Assembly (NCBI GenBank): GCA_036345935.2
Contig: JADWOT020001565.1
Span: forward strand, 62,001 to 126,000
Reading direction: 5' to 3'
Length of the DNA stretch: 64,000 nucleotides
DNA from: Taenia hydatigena
Lineage: Eukaryota; Platyhelminthes; Cestoda; Cyclophyllidea; Taeniidae
In this document: positions 32,985 to 44,798 of the stretch, piece by piece
How the letters are laid out: the number at the start of each line of letters is the position of its first letter
Position numbering within the stretch: position 1 is the first letter of the stretch
Made by a program: the position numbers and the translations under genes
Notes under the pieces: model-generated
What the model saw: only the letters and a program-made list of their open reading frames with translations
The model's database searches: none
Told to the model about the DNA's origin: nothing

Positions 32985-34910
32985 CGCCAAAATACACAAC
33001 GTTTTGTGACTCACCTTGCTTTCTTTCTAAACAATATTGGTGGCTCTCAGCACATCTTTCGTTGGCTCACATTCTCAAGCTGATACAATGCATTAATGTT
33101 CCTGTGTTCTCGTGTTAAATCACTTGCCATGTCAGGTGAATGACTTGAAAGGCACACGCGTTGTATTTGAAGGATTGTAGTGCGAGGATTCGGCGACTCA
33201 GTGCTTGAAGCGTGTTTCCACCTAGTCAAAGGCTTTGCAGTTTCGCGTACGGCAATCTGGCATTGTTGATATCATTTATTAGAAAAGTTATCACGCAGCC
33301 TCCGAAATCTCGTAGCTCACCTATTAAAAGTCGCAGTTTAAATAGGTTATTCACACTGGATGACATGGCAGAACTAAACATGTTGCCGTGAGTGTAAAGT
33401 AGGCCCGTCAATTCACCCCTTCGACTTGTCGATTTGTTAACTCCCACATCTGTTACGCAAGATCTGCGGACACATTCCTAGGTAATAACTAGCTTCGATT
33501 GCCGCAACATACCTCTCATTCTTTCTTTGCTTTTATCGCTCCACACTTAGTCGTTTCTTTATTTCCATGACCGAATTTCATTTATTTGCTATTCACAACG
33601 CTCACCGTAACACATTATTCGCCATGCAACAAACAAAGTGTAAAACCACATATTTTATCCAATTTGGCACAACATAACTGCGATTTCGTCGATGTATCGA
33701 AAGTGGTGATAATCTGCATGGATGATGAATGCTTTTATCATGGCGATGACCTACTGCCGCGAGTCAGCATGGACAAGCATTTCGTTCAGCCGCAGAATTG
33801 AGACATCGTATGTCTGTAATTCTAAACTCCTTGTAGTTGTTCGTCGTTGTGCGTTCAGTGTTTGGAATGGGCTCATGTTAAAACGTGCACAATGGGAAAG
33901 TGGACGCCTTAGATTTGTTAAAATCAAGGACACCAAGTCCTGGTCTTCTATGAAAGTCATTGACTTTCTTTAAGCGCACATATTCGAGTCGACGTCTACA
34001 CACAGAGTTCCACCACACAAGCTTCTATGACTACACTGACCATGCGATTTGGAATGTCTATGCACCAAAGTGGAAGGAGAACCACTTTAAGATGATCTTG
34101 GTTGTTCTGCACCCATTTCCTCTTCGAAGTTGCTGCCTCTGCTCACTTAATTTTGTAAATTACAGAACCACAACAATCAATCTCTGGTTAGTGACGTTAG
34201 TCAAAATCCAATCGACACGCCACTCGCTCAGCAAGTGTATTGTCGAAGCCGAACGACTCAACCACCCTTCGCCTCATCCCCCAAGCTCAGCAGGAAGTAG
34301 CACCATAAACTTCTTCCAAAACAAAGCCACCACGTACGTAGTCAACAACAGAAACATGGGAATCAGCTGAATACCCACAAACCACCGCAGCATGTGCTTG
34401 CCCTACTTGCACGTCAACGTTACTACTAGCAGCATATTCACTACGCTAAACAGAGTGCGTGGAAAAGTTTATTTCCTGATTGGAACGTAAAACCTTAAGG
34501 AAGGCACGAGTAAACTGCAAAACTTGCGATTGTTCAAATAATAATTCTTTGTTTGAAGGCCTTACGTTGTATTGCATCGACACACGCTTCCTACATGTCC
34601 TCACACTTTGAAATGATCTGGCATTATTTGTCTTAAAGGTTTAACTTTGTTAACGAATTCGGTAAATGCTCCGCGTGAACCAGATTTCTGCTTAGGCTAC
34701 TTAGCTGCAGAGCTAAACCATTAAAAGCACTTCTTTCTCATGTGGGTTTAGTTTCTGAACCCCGTGCAACGTTAATTGACTCACGAAATCAGAAAGTGAT
34801 AAATTTTCGGATGAGTGGACTGATTATTGCTTAAAGTTACCCATAATAAAAAGAAGAACGCCCATATTTGACAGTGGAAGTAATATTTTAAACACATGCC
34901 TAGGCTAAAG
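32985..34910. other. No supported gene; contains an R3 copy
   Basis: 33830-33990 belongs to dispersed repeat R3 (GGCTCATGTTAAAACGTGCA and a TCTTCTATGAAAGTCATTG block). A plus-strand frame over 33586-33801 and another over 33960-34370 have no splice or homology support. Confidence 0.4.
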
Positions 34911-34915
34911 ACTAG

Positions 34916-35223
34916 TCAGCCAGAAATCACAAGCGAGTAATTAACCTCGAATTTCCATATCTGCACGAGGTCTTGCACTTCGTGTGCCCCAATCGGATGA
35001 TCCGAACTGATTAGGACTTCAGGATAAGTCGAATCGCAAAACAAGATTCCCTTTACTTGAGAAGATCTGTTAGTGAGAGAAGAGAATAAAATTGAAACCT
35101 GAGCATTGGACACGAGTAATAGATGCACGTGCATAAATGCAGGCTTAGACACGCAGCAAAACAATTCTTTCACCTCTTGAAAATCCGCTCAGCCCAATTA
35201 GCCACGCGATTAGAGGCTTCCAT
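34916..35223 (-). CDS. Small two-exon gene, possibly a LAMTOR5/roadblock-type protein
   Basis: ATG at 35223 opens MEASNRVANWAERIFK and is split at AG/GTGAAA (35174/35173). A 107-nt intron ends in a strong pyrimidine tract and CACTAACAG at 35067. Exon 2 (35066-34916) continues in phase with RSSQVKGILFCDSTYPEVLI, then SSDHPIGAHEVQDLVQIWKF, and stops with TGA. The MEA…GILFCDS…SDxxxxxH arrangement resembles the start of LAMTOR5 (HBXIP), a Ragulator subunit, but the C-terminal half of that family is missing. A GTTAAT donor near 34953 could lead to a third exon I could not find. The frame is also open upstream of this ATG, with KPIVKKAVKAAAKFV. Splicing evidence is fair; the family assignment is weak. 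Confidence 0.35.
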
Positions 35224-35224
35224 G

Positions 35225-35462
35225 TCATCCTCGTAGGTAACAAACTTCGCGGCTGCTTTGACAGCCTTCTTAACAATAGGCTTGACAGCAGCTTTCTATA
35301 CCGCTGGCATGAGATCTTCTAGCAGGAATTTTACTTCGCCGCTGCCGCTCTCGCTAATACTCATGCTGCCACTGTTGCTGGCAAGGCCACGCAAACGAGC
35401 AGGAGAAGGAATTCTACAGCTAGTATTGCAAACAGGCTTGTTGTCATGGTGCTCTTTTCCAT
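35225..35462 (-). pseudogene. Possible remnant of a small signal-peptide protein
   Basis: On the minus strand, ATG at 35447 encodes TTSLFAILAVEFLLLLVCVA then LPATVAA, a textbook signal peptide, and stops at 35361-35363. In a frame shifted by one to two bases, GEVKFLLEDLMPAV and then KAAVKPIVKKAVKAAAKFV follow, with one TAG between them. A GTATAG…TTAAG pair 33 nt apart could splice out that stop. This may be a broken secreted helical peptide or the 5' end of the gene at 34916-35223. Confidence 0.25.
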
Positions 35463-35549
35463 CACTCTGTGCTCAATTTTGACTCTGCGCTGGTGTGGCA
35501 CGCCACACACACTGCGTGGGTGGCTGTGTGTTTGCAGCACAAACAATTA

Positions 35550-36525
35550 CATGTCCTAGATCGTCACGGTGTGTTTAATGGGAGTTTGCTGTGTAATTGA
35601 AGCTGCAATAGACGTGTTGGACTTGTGGGATGTACGAGGGTGGCTGCAATGCGTATAAGTCACTCAGTTACCTACGCCAAGGAGGAACAATACAGTATTC
35701 TCCGTGTCTTCTGCCAATACGAATGCAATTTTAGCTGTGTATTCTGAATTCTATAGCATTTGGCATGGCATAAATAATATAAGGAAAAACGCCTAGTGAG
35801 GCCATTGAGCGTTCTGGTTCTATCTAGCTGATGTTTGAAAATTAGTAAGCATGGGGCAGGGTCTTGTAGAAGGAGATGCCCATCTGACACTGCGCATACG
35901 GCAATGCTGTAGGGCATATTTGCCAGCCCACAGCATGTTGATAGTAAATGGAAGTGCTGATTAGAGTGAACAAAGTCCATCTCTAGCAGTGCTGTCTCAG
36001 ATTACAGACTTGAACGCATCGAACTTACTTTCCGTTGTCAACTAATGTATGAAGGAAATAGAAATCTTTTAACGAAATTCATGCCAATCAGACCCATTCT
36101 CTTCTGGTATCTCAGTAACCATTGCTATATTTTTAACGCCCATGCACTTCATTTCCTCGTGCTCTGTGAATAGACGCATTAACTTGTTATTTTGAGCAGC
36201 ATGAAGCCTGATGGTCTACTAAAGCTTATCCCGTACCTTATATGTACCATTGATGTAATGAATTCTAACTATGCTACCCATGCTGCTGCAAGAGATGTTA
36301 GAAGGGCACAATGTGTAAACATCTTGGTGAGGTCAGTCTACTCCCTCTTCCAAGGGGCATGATGCTTAGCTCTCGTCGCTTCTACTATTCAAGCTATCGA
36401 TGAGCGCGAATCACGGCAAAGGCAGGGTGTGGTTCTCCGTTTCATTGGAAGGTCAAATCATGAGCAAGGCGGTGTCCAGGACTTCACCATATGGAGCTAT
36501 CGCGTGTCAGACAATTGAAATCTTT
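35550..36525. other. No supported gene
   Basis: Only short overlapping frames on both strands; no repeat shared with the rest of the window was recognised. Confidence 0.45.
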
Positions 36526-36529
36526 CAAA

Positions 36530-36830
36530 ATTTTGTTAAATTGTGTGTTCAGTGAGTGATAGAGGACCAGGTTGCGAAACATGCAAGGGAAAGCGTGAAT
36601 ATCTAAGCTTTGTCAAAATCGAGAACATCAAGTTAGTGTCTCTTTGTGAAGGGCATTTATAACGATTCAACTTGGCATTTCGTTGATCGTGGTCTGTGAG
36701 TGGAGGTCTACTGCACAAGTTAATGTAACTAGCCTACTCATTCCATTCGGCTTGCCCAAGCAGCATGATGGTAGGACGACCAGTTTGGAATGACCTCAAC
36801 TATTCTCCGCTACAATTTTCAGCCTAATCA
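36530..36830 (+). repeat. R3 copy joined to the inverted repeat
   Basis: Similar to 19860-20165 and 49100-49390 (GAAGGGCATTTATAACGA-type and CTCAACTATTCTC blocks). It directly precedes the right arm of the large inverted repeat; at 20.1 kb the same transition into arm-like sequence occurs. Confidence 0.45.
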
Positions 36831-38897
36831 CGGCCGTGGCATTGCAGGCACCAAGCTTGATGCATGACATAGGGAAGGGAAGCACCTCAGCAGTAGCAAT
36901 GATGACCTTTGTATCATTAAAACGCTTCTCCTAGAATACGACTGACACTCCTACACACACTGATGATATCACAAGCTTCCTCATCACTTCATGTGCTATT
37001 TGTCAGATCTGACAATTGGGCATCCTTCACACAATGTGCGGAACCTCAAATTTTAATTTGCATGAAGCCTTATTCATAGTTCAATGCTTTGAAACTATAA
37101 TCCGCCTAAACAAATCATCATGGCTTTAAGCTTACAAAGGCATTTCTGTGTTTTTGGGGCAACATCAAGAATGCGACGGGGGCGTGAGATTCACTAACAT
37201 GGTTTGGGGCCTACGAAACCTCCCCTCTCCCCTTACAGCCACGAAAATGGATGAATTTAGCACGTCTGGAGTCGTGTGTGCGTGTGTTGTGTGTTGGTCA
37301 ACAGCTGATGTGTCGGTGGGCCGCGTTGATCGCATCCAACCGGAAAATCAAAGAAGCCATTCGATGAAAAATAATTTGAACTGCTTAAGTGTTTAGATGG
37401 GGATGACCAGAGGCACAGACACCCAATCGCATTGTAAGGTGGCAAGTTTCTTAAAGAAAGAGGGTCAGGAACCACCAACGCTTATGAGCTACGACAAACC
37501 CATGCTGCAACCGCATCCATCAGTATAATTTGATGGCTCTCTGTGTTTTAGTCCGAGTTAAACAAGATTCCCTCCTTTTATTCTGTTTTCTACAATCAGT
37601 CTCTTGCTTCTGCAAATGCAGAATCATCTCCTCGCAAGTTCACTCTCGACTCGGACGCATCTGACAGCCTCTTAACTGCATGTCAAACATCCTTTGCAAG
37701 AAGTATGCCATCTGGTGGTAGGTTTGATCGAAGGATAGATCATGAAGTCACAAAATTCATTGCAGATTTTTAGTGCAAATAGCCTCTGAGTTTCATCTAG
37801 GATTCGATCAAGGTGGGTAGTACGTGCTGAAGAAAGTTTTATTCATTTGAGAAGGAAGGAAGGAGGCGTGCTGTGCATCTCAACTTACTTTAAAATTCTA
37901 CACTTCATTACCATTAGAAAGGGATTTTGAACAGCCTTTTATGGTAGGCATGCTTGACATCAGAATAAAGATCGTTGAGCTGATGAGTCGCACATGTCCC
38001 TGCCACTTTGAATATCTCTATTTACCACTAGCCGAAATGTTGACCTCTTCTTCTGAGCACGAAAAAGGCATTCCATTCGCATACAAAGCAACGAGACCAC
38101 CCTGCTTGGATCAAATAAAATGGAGATTGTTAATTGTCAGCCCTTTTTGCTGCCATAAAATTTGCTTACAAGTCAAGCAGATGGCGAAAGTGTGAAAGAA
38201 AAGATAAACAGGTAAAAACGCTTCTGTCTTATGCTAAATATTTGGCCCCGGCCATATCAGGTCCACAAATACATGCTACTGTGTGGATTGGAAGAATAAG
38301 TGCGTCTTGCTTGCCCTTATGATGGAAGACTCTGTTGTGGGAAGACCACAACACAATGCTGATGGCACAGCCATCGCTACTGCTAACATAGCATCGTCAG
38401 AAGAGTCAAACAACACGACGGCTTAAAGTGTCAGCGTTGCGTCCACAGAGTGACATTTATGTCACAGCGAACGATAAAGATGCCGGCAGGATTCCTAGCC
38501 AAAATAACTCAAATAATTAAAAGCAGCGCATTTGCACAGGAACATAAAATTCGTCGAACTTTCACAATTGTCTTCCCATCATCTGCATTCTTCAATCTTA
38601 ATGCAGTTTTTGCTTACGCAACTTATGCGGAGTTTCTTTGAACCCAATCACACTCAGCATACCTTGCATTACTTTGCTCTACATCTTTTGCGTTTTTGGG
38701 AACCTAGTTGACGGCATCTTGTTCTGTACATCTAGTTCCATCCTGTTCCGTCTTTCAATCCTTCATAGTTAAAACAGTAAATAAATTAAGGAAAAAAAGG
38801 TTGCGCTAGTGCAATTTAATTGACATTTGTCAATAAATTGGCAGCTTATTCGGGATATCCTTGCATCAACCACGAAAATATTTGATTCCTATGCTCT
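36830..38897 (-). repeat. Right arm of the large imperfect inverted repeat (R2)
   Basis: Reverse complement of 26434-28770, with many substitutions and small indels between the arms. The outer boundary falls at AATCAAATATTTTCG…GCATAGGAATC (minus-strand reading) near 38890. Confidence 0.8.
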
Positions 38898-38899
38898 GT

Positions 38900-39975
38900 G
38901 TCACTAGAAATTTGGCATATAGTGAGAATGGTCTCTGTCAACAAGACGACGCTGACTAGCGTAATATGTCCGTCTGGTTCGTCCTATTTATCGCCCAATA
39001 GCAGGATTAAATTGTAAGCACGCATCCCAAGCAAACATTGGTGAGCGAGTCCACGTCCGAGATCGACTGCTCACAGCTTTGCGAAGGATATAAAATCGCA
39101 TTCGTATTCTTCTAACTCACTGTTTACATCCGTTTTAGCAAGTTCATTAACTCTACAACAGCGTGCGGGCATGCTATGCTTTACTTATGGCATGGATACA
39201 CTGCGTTTATCAAACCACATCATCCAGCTCAATAGTCCGCATGTTATGTTTAGCGGCCCTACCAAGATGCCCGCACATTACGCCCTTCGTGTCGCCTAGT
39301 TTTAGTCACGCATTTAACCTGCGACTATAACATCCACTACATGATTTTCGGGTGTTACACGATGTTTTCGCCTCGTGAATGCCACAACTGAGGCCAGACA
39401 TGGCTTTTGATCACCAGACGTCTTATTACTCACCTTTGAATGTCTGTTGCCGCATCGTTTAAACAAGGAATTTAAGGCATAAAGAGAGCCATTGCGCTAA
39501 ATGCTTTAATTTATTTTACCTAGTCACTGTTCTGGCAGGCCCCTCCCCAGTGACGGTTCAAATGCAACGTTGTACTACCTCCAGATAAACGCACATGCTT
39601 CAAGAAGAAGCAGGATGTGGCGCAATGCTTGTAGTGCTCATTCATTGTGGTAACACTGCTCAGCGTATTTTACGTAGTTATCCTGATGGACATATCTTAG
39701 TGAATCTTTGTCGGGGCAGGAAACGAAGCAGGAATTGATATGGGATCCGCGCACAGATGTTGCATCAAACAAGCCTCTGCCCTACTTGAAGTTTGTTGCT
39801 GATATTACTCGCTGCCTGCCATCCAAATATTTCGTAGATACTCGTGCATCACTAGATGACTAAAAACATGGATGAGATAGGATGACGCCTTAGTGTCAGT
39901 GTCTACATCAAATCTGTCCTTCACGCCTTCAAGCATAAAGTGTGTGCCATTTGAATTCTCCTCCTAACAAATATG
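38900..39975 (-). repeat. 3' flank of the F-box relic at 40 kb
   Basis: 39290-39840 shares spaced blocks with 14900-15250 (GTCGCCTAGTTTTAG, CAACTGAGGCCAGA, CTGGCAGGCC, CGCTGCCTGCCA) and with 49800-49870. 38900-39280 is unremarkable. No gene. Confidence 0.5.
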
Positions 39976-39980
39976 AACGT

Positions 39981-40686
39981 TCATGCAGTAAGCAAGTCTA
40001 CGCTAATGGGTTTGAAAGCCGCAAAATTTAGTGAGAAAGAGCAGAAATATGCGGCACTAGAAGAGAGCAACACTTGCAAGAAAACAGTGTGGACGCCCTT
40101 GAACCACAGGTCGTGGTGGACTAATTGCGACACCTCCTTCAAATTGAGGCTTTCAACTGCAAGACGCTTGACATACCGCAGTCTCCACCCCAAGTCTATC
40201 ATGTGTGTATAGCAGTCGTATTGCACACTGATAAATTCTGCCGAACTCATGTAGTATACTGATGGGATCAGCACAACGTGAAGCGCGCTGTGGTGGATTA
40301 ACCAGGTAAATCGTTTAGTAGGTTTTGCAGAAATGTAATTGTTTATACAATGTGCAGACATAACAAAATCCATCGCCAGTTAGGGTTGGCACTGCAGGCA
40401 TTTGCTAAATCCTCTACACTAAGGTATTCTCATATTCTGAGTGCCAATTCGTGCGAGAGGTCGGTGATTATGAATTGCTCCTAAAGTGAAACGTTAGTGT
40501 GCTGCCATCAAAAACATGCATGCATAGTGATGTTGGATGATACAAGCTAGAGAACACAGGAGAGGTGGTAATAGTGAGTGTAGAAGAAGGAATGGTAAGG
40601 TGCAAATAGAATCTACCGGAACCCACCATCCTGGAAAGGGGATGGAGTAGATCGTGTGACAGAAGTGAAGAGGTTTAAATACTGTG
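39981..40686 (-). pseudogene. F-box family relic with promoter, both exons and C-terminus
   Basis: TATA-like TTTAAATACTGTG at 40674-40686, ATG at 40629-40627 directly followed by GTGGGT, a 146-nt intron ending CACTTTAG, and exon 2 from 40480. Exon 2 encodes EQFIITDLSHELALRI, then TGA where the intact gene has TGC, then EYLSVEDLANACSANPNWRW. An internal deletion of roughly 130 codons follows. The C-terminal part is open: YDCYTHMIDLGWRLRYVKRL then VESLNLKEVSQLVHHDLWF. The promoter lacks the central elements: TCACGTGATCGGCTCACC sits directly behind the TATA-like box at 40691-40708. It carries a nonsense change plus a deletion, so it is non-functional. Confidence 0.85.
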
Positions 40687-40909
40687 AGTGTCACGTGATC
40701 GGCTCACCCCAACCGGCTGTCCTTCGCCGTCCAATGGTAAGGGAGGACGCAAACACAGCAGACGCAAAGGAGGGTGCATGAACGTTTGTTAATGCGGTAA
40801 TACCGGCATGGCAGTAGTGCATAAGCGTCAAACGAAGGCAGACGCAGGTAATTTTTCTGTAAGAAGCTGATAATCATTGCAATGCCGCTAAGGTGTGATG
40901 CTGTCAGGA

Positions 40910-41755
40910 AAGTCAGTAGGTCGTTTGACACTAAAATCAGACGTCAGCAGTCACTTCCCACCGCCTCATGCAAACCGCACTGATTGGCCTACTTGTGAAA
41001 CATTTCATAATTCACGGTTAATGCATTATTCTTGCAAAAGACAAAAGAGAGTTAGTTGCCAAAGACAAGAATTATATTGGAAACTTGGGTTAGGTGACAC
41101 CATCGAATCTCTCCCATCCACATTAGCGGACTCTTCTTCACCTACCCATGCAGCATTCGAGACAGCTTTGAGGATATAAGTGCACATAATTGTGGAACTG
41201 AATATGTACTGACGACGTTGTTAAGGGTTAAATAAAAGGACCCTAGCAAAGATATAATTGCAAAGTCTTTTCTCTTCAAGTCAAAACGAAGAGCCACTCA
41301 CGGAACTTGTCAACGTCTCACGGTATAGTTTGGCCACTCCACTGCAAGCAGAGGAGTTGCTGGAAAAGAACATGAATTAAGGAGAAAGATCTTTAACATG
41401 GTTGTAACACTTGCTTTTAACTAATTTATGTTCCAGCTTGTGTCGCAACAGGGAAAATCTGTTTAATGCTAATTTGTCCATGTAGTTAGTCTTGTTCTTC
41501 GGCTTTCTAATACTGATAGCAATAAGTCGTGATGTTTCAATCCGTTTTGCTTAAGATGCAGTAATCCCTGTGATCAAGGTGATTTGTTTATTGTCCTGTA
41601 TCCCTTCCATGAGTGTTCCATGTTCTGTGTTCCTGACCGTCGGCAATATTTCTACTTACCTTCAGTTCCGCCAGGATCACACCTCAATTCCACTTCTCAT
41701 TGCTGCAAATAGCCGAATGGCTGTGCTGTACCGTTGTTTTGAAGATAACATACCT
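40910..41755. other. No supported gene
   Basis: 40910-40930 still belongs to the upstream flank shared with 46.9 and 50.9 kb. Beyond it I see only short frames on both strands. Confidence 0.45.
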
Positions 41756-41759
41756 TAAC

Positions 41760-42070
41760 TTCAGAGCTGGCGCACCGTAATCAGTAGGTAATACAAAATG
41801 TAGGTATCAATGATGTCAACAGTATGCCTAATAACAGTAAAAAGGGTAGTAGACCTAAATTTCCAAAGCGAGTGGATTCGAAGGTGCTTGCGGCAGGTCG
41901 CAGTAACCAGTTTATAAACTCCTACCCCCTCTAGCCAGTTGGCCGTACAAATGTCTATCGGAAGTGGCGCCCTCCTCAACGCCTTTGCTTCAGCCATCAC
42001 GAAAGCCATTCCCATCCGCTTTTCATCAAAGGACAATATTGCTCGCAAAATGATGGAACCAGTCACATGA
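41760..42070 (-). repeat. R2 fragment
   Basis: On the minus strand, 42040-41930 is similar to 12241-12340 (GGATGGGAATGGCT…GGAGG…GGCGCC…ACATTTGT-type blocks); the two translate as RMGMAFVMAEAKALRRAP and WMGMAVVVVEPEAPRRVP. Whether this once encoded protein is unclear. Confidence 0.4.
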
Positions 42071-42074
42071 AAAA

Positions 42075-43550
42075 TGCATCACACGGAAAAGATAGTAAAA
42101 GCTGAGCGTCAAAATGATCTTGCGTGTTTGGCCGCACTTAGAGGTGATGAAGTGAAGCGGTTCCTGCTGAGGCTGCTCCACTCGCCATGAAGTAGAATTA
42201 AATTGTGGAACAAATTAAATGTAAGGGCGAAAGTGCTTTCCACTCCTAAAATGAGGTTTACTTTGAAGTCGAAGTAAGAGAACTTAAAGAAGAAATGCTG
42301 CGCCATTGTCAAACCTTCTGTCAAGGGTCATCACAGGTTCAACCATCAGCAGGCAATACCCTTCCTTCGTCGCAGTAAGGTTTAGCATTCAGAACTTGAA
42401 ATGATATTTGATGTGCCTTTGTATCGGCTTTGATTTTTGGATCGAATAATGCAAAATCCCTAAATAAAACTACGTATCACTTAAGAGGAATTAACTCAGT
42501 TGCATCAACTTTCCTTTCACCTTGACAGCTATGATTTTATTTAGTTCAAACTAGGTTAAGTTGCCATCCTTCACCTTCTCGGTTTAAGCTGGCGTTTTGC
42601 TGAATGATTGGAAGACTCGAACTCATGTGGGTAGTGCAATTTGCAGCGCTTTCGAAAAGAGTCCACGTCAGCTGTTAAACAGCACGGATCCCCTCCTGAA
42701 GGTAGTTAAAGTGGAAAACGTGTCTGAAATAATGCTCGGTCACCTCTAAGTTTTGCAGCTGATACTGATTTGGGATTGAAAATAGTGATGTCCAGAAGAA
42801 GGTCGACAAATTATCTTCGACAACATCCACATTATGCAGCATCATAGGGTCCCTAGTGCGTCTGCACCTAATGCTTCAAATTTGGAAGAAGGACTAAAAG
42901 TCACCTTGCACCATGAAGGCTTTTCCCATTCGAGCATTTGTTTTCTCTGCATGGATTCCAATTTGGCTTTCAAGCCTTTTATGCATCCTTGTCAATGCTA
43001 AATGCATCCTATCCGTGGACAAACTAAAGGACTACCCTGTCGCAACCAAACAGAAGGAATAAGAAGCCTTTAAATGAAAGCATTAACTATTCATTTTTAG
43101 GACAAGCAGACGGTTGAATTGTCAAATTAAAAGCATCCAGCAAAGAAACGCAATCATTATGTTGCAATGTTCCAGTTCAAGCATAATTGTGGCTACAAAG
43201 AAACGCTTATGCAGTAATTCAGTCGGCTCTCAGGAGAGCGGTAGGTGATTAGGTCTCCAAGGAAATTAGTAGACGAACACATGCTGGATAAACGATTTTA
43301 AGGTTATGAACCGATGAGCCTCAAGCAGAGCACCTTCCTACACCGCGGCATGTGTGCACGGTAAGATGTTTGAGCAGCGCTAAATTATTTGCACTATTGT
43401 CTAATGTTGGATGTGCCTTCAACAGTCGTTCTATTACCATCATTACAGCAGTCGTTTCCGTCCATATTCTGTCAAGAAAGTAAACTGTCAGCTAAAATTA
43501 CGAATGCATTCACTCCTGAAAATACATCACTCGGGGAGCTAGGGGAGCGA
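42075..43550. other. No supported gene
   Basis: Unique-looking sequence. A 71-codon minus-strand frame at 42109-42324 has no other support. Confidence 0.4.
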
Positions 43551-43639
43551 CCTTTATTTGACTTAGCCCAATCATCTCTAAGACGTGATTGTGTGTTTCC
43601 ATTTTGTCGACATGGCTCACTAGGCACGCGTATAACCTC

Positions 43640-44167
43640 TCAGTCGGCTTCCACCCGTACTTGCTTGTCTTTTTGCGATTCGAGGGAATTCAGCGTCAGC
43701 TGCTCAAAGTGCCTTCTGAGTTCCTGTTTCCGGTTAACAAATCTAGCATTGGAAGAAGGAAAATGATTACAATGCATAAATGCTTATAGTGAAACCAACT
43801 AACGCAGAATTGGATCGACGCCTAACTCCAGCTGATTAGCACATTCGAGTGCCCTGTTGAAGCCGACGACAGCATGGAGTCAAGTAATAACAATTGACAA
43901 GTGGTCTGAGAGAGATTCACTGTGACCCTTTAAGATGAAAATTTACCCCGTAGACTGAGGAAATGCAATTCCTTCATAGAATGTCTTTGAAACTTTATAA
44001 GAAACTTGATCAACACGCACACTAACCGAACGCCTTTCACCGACGTGGATCACTCTGAGAAAAAGGCGTCTCTGAGGCGCATTGACTAAACCATGACTAT
44101 TGGGTAGCTTGCTCGACAAGACGTGCGTTCCCCACTTCTTCTTAATGGCGTCACATGCGAACTCAAT
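43640..44167 (-). CDS. 3' part of an unidentified spliced gene (three exons assembled)
   Basis: Reading right to left on the minus strand: a 73-codon open stretch (44167-43947) encodes KKKWGTHVLSSKLPNSHGLV, PQRRLFLRVIHVGERRSVSV and TFYEGIAFPQST. It ends at CGGG before GTAAAT. An exon of 27 nt (43853-43827), flanked by CTTCAACAG and GTTAGG, continues in phase with ALECANQLE. After TTCTTCCAATGCTAG, exon 43742-43640 continues in phase with FVNRKQELRRHFEQLTLNSL and ends DKQVRVEAD with TGA. AATAAA at 43558-43553 lies about 80 nt behind the stop. The end looks like a coiled coil. Further exons probably lie to the right; an open stretch at 44548-44345 (EGRIALISVKSWQSSQCNLG, then GTAATG) is a candidate. 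Family not recognised. The GTTAGG donor is the weakest link. Confidence 0.45.
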
Positions 44168-44620
44168 TCAGCTGGATCTGAGAATCCGTAAACAGTGGGG
44201 CAATGGGATCAACGTGTGAAAGAGTGAGAGAGTTATACAGCGGAGCGACAATCGCTTATACGTCAATTGATTCGGTCAGAAGCATTATTGGTGGCGATTC
44301 GTGTCTCAGTTTTAGCTTCATGACTGGAAGCTCATACCTACAGCCTACTTGACTGCTGTAGTTAAGAGGAAGGCTACAGTGCATGCTTTATTGTTGACGT
44401 CTGCTTTCGGTGTCGGAAGACCTGATGTCTTTCTTGGCAGCATTACGCCCAGGTTACACTGCGATGATTGCCAGCTCTTCACAGAAATAAGAGCGATTCT
44501 GCCTTCTTTTGAGGACAATGCATTACATCCATGACAGTTTGACTCCATTAAAGAGGTTCATGTTGTCTCCACGGCATCTGGTTTGTTTGCATCCCTCTTT
44601 ACAATTGGACAACCAAGGTC

Positions 44621-44798
44621 GATCGGTCGAGGTGAGACGATCGCGTCACAATCACATTAGGCGACACGAACCGCCATTGTAAGATTAATCCAATTCCTCG
44701 TCCCCATCCTTCCTTTCTTTCTCCTTTCCGAGACCGCAGCATTTAAACTTCGTCATCTCTATTATGCATACAATGCACACTATCACCTTTCCAGCATG
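44621..44798 (+). promoter_or_regulatory. F-box family promoter module, best-preserved distal element
   Basis: CGAGGTGAGACGATCGCGTC starts at 44628, a CCGCCATTGTAAGATTAAT element lies at about 44671-44689, a pyrimidine-rich stretch follows, and GACCGCAGCATTTAAAC spans 44732-44748. ATG is at 44796-44798. Confidence 0.6.

Noticed and set aside
26434..38897. Large inverted repeat as a terminal-inverted-repeat transposon
   Set aside because: No transposase, no visible target-site duplication, and partial copies of the arm exist elsewhere (12.2 and 30.2 kb) without the loop.
43389..43766. A 125-codon plus-strand frame
   Set aside because: It runs antisense to the exon at 43640-43742, which has acceptor, phase match and poly(A) signal.
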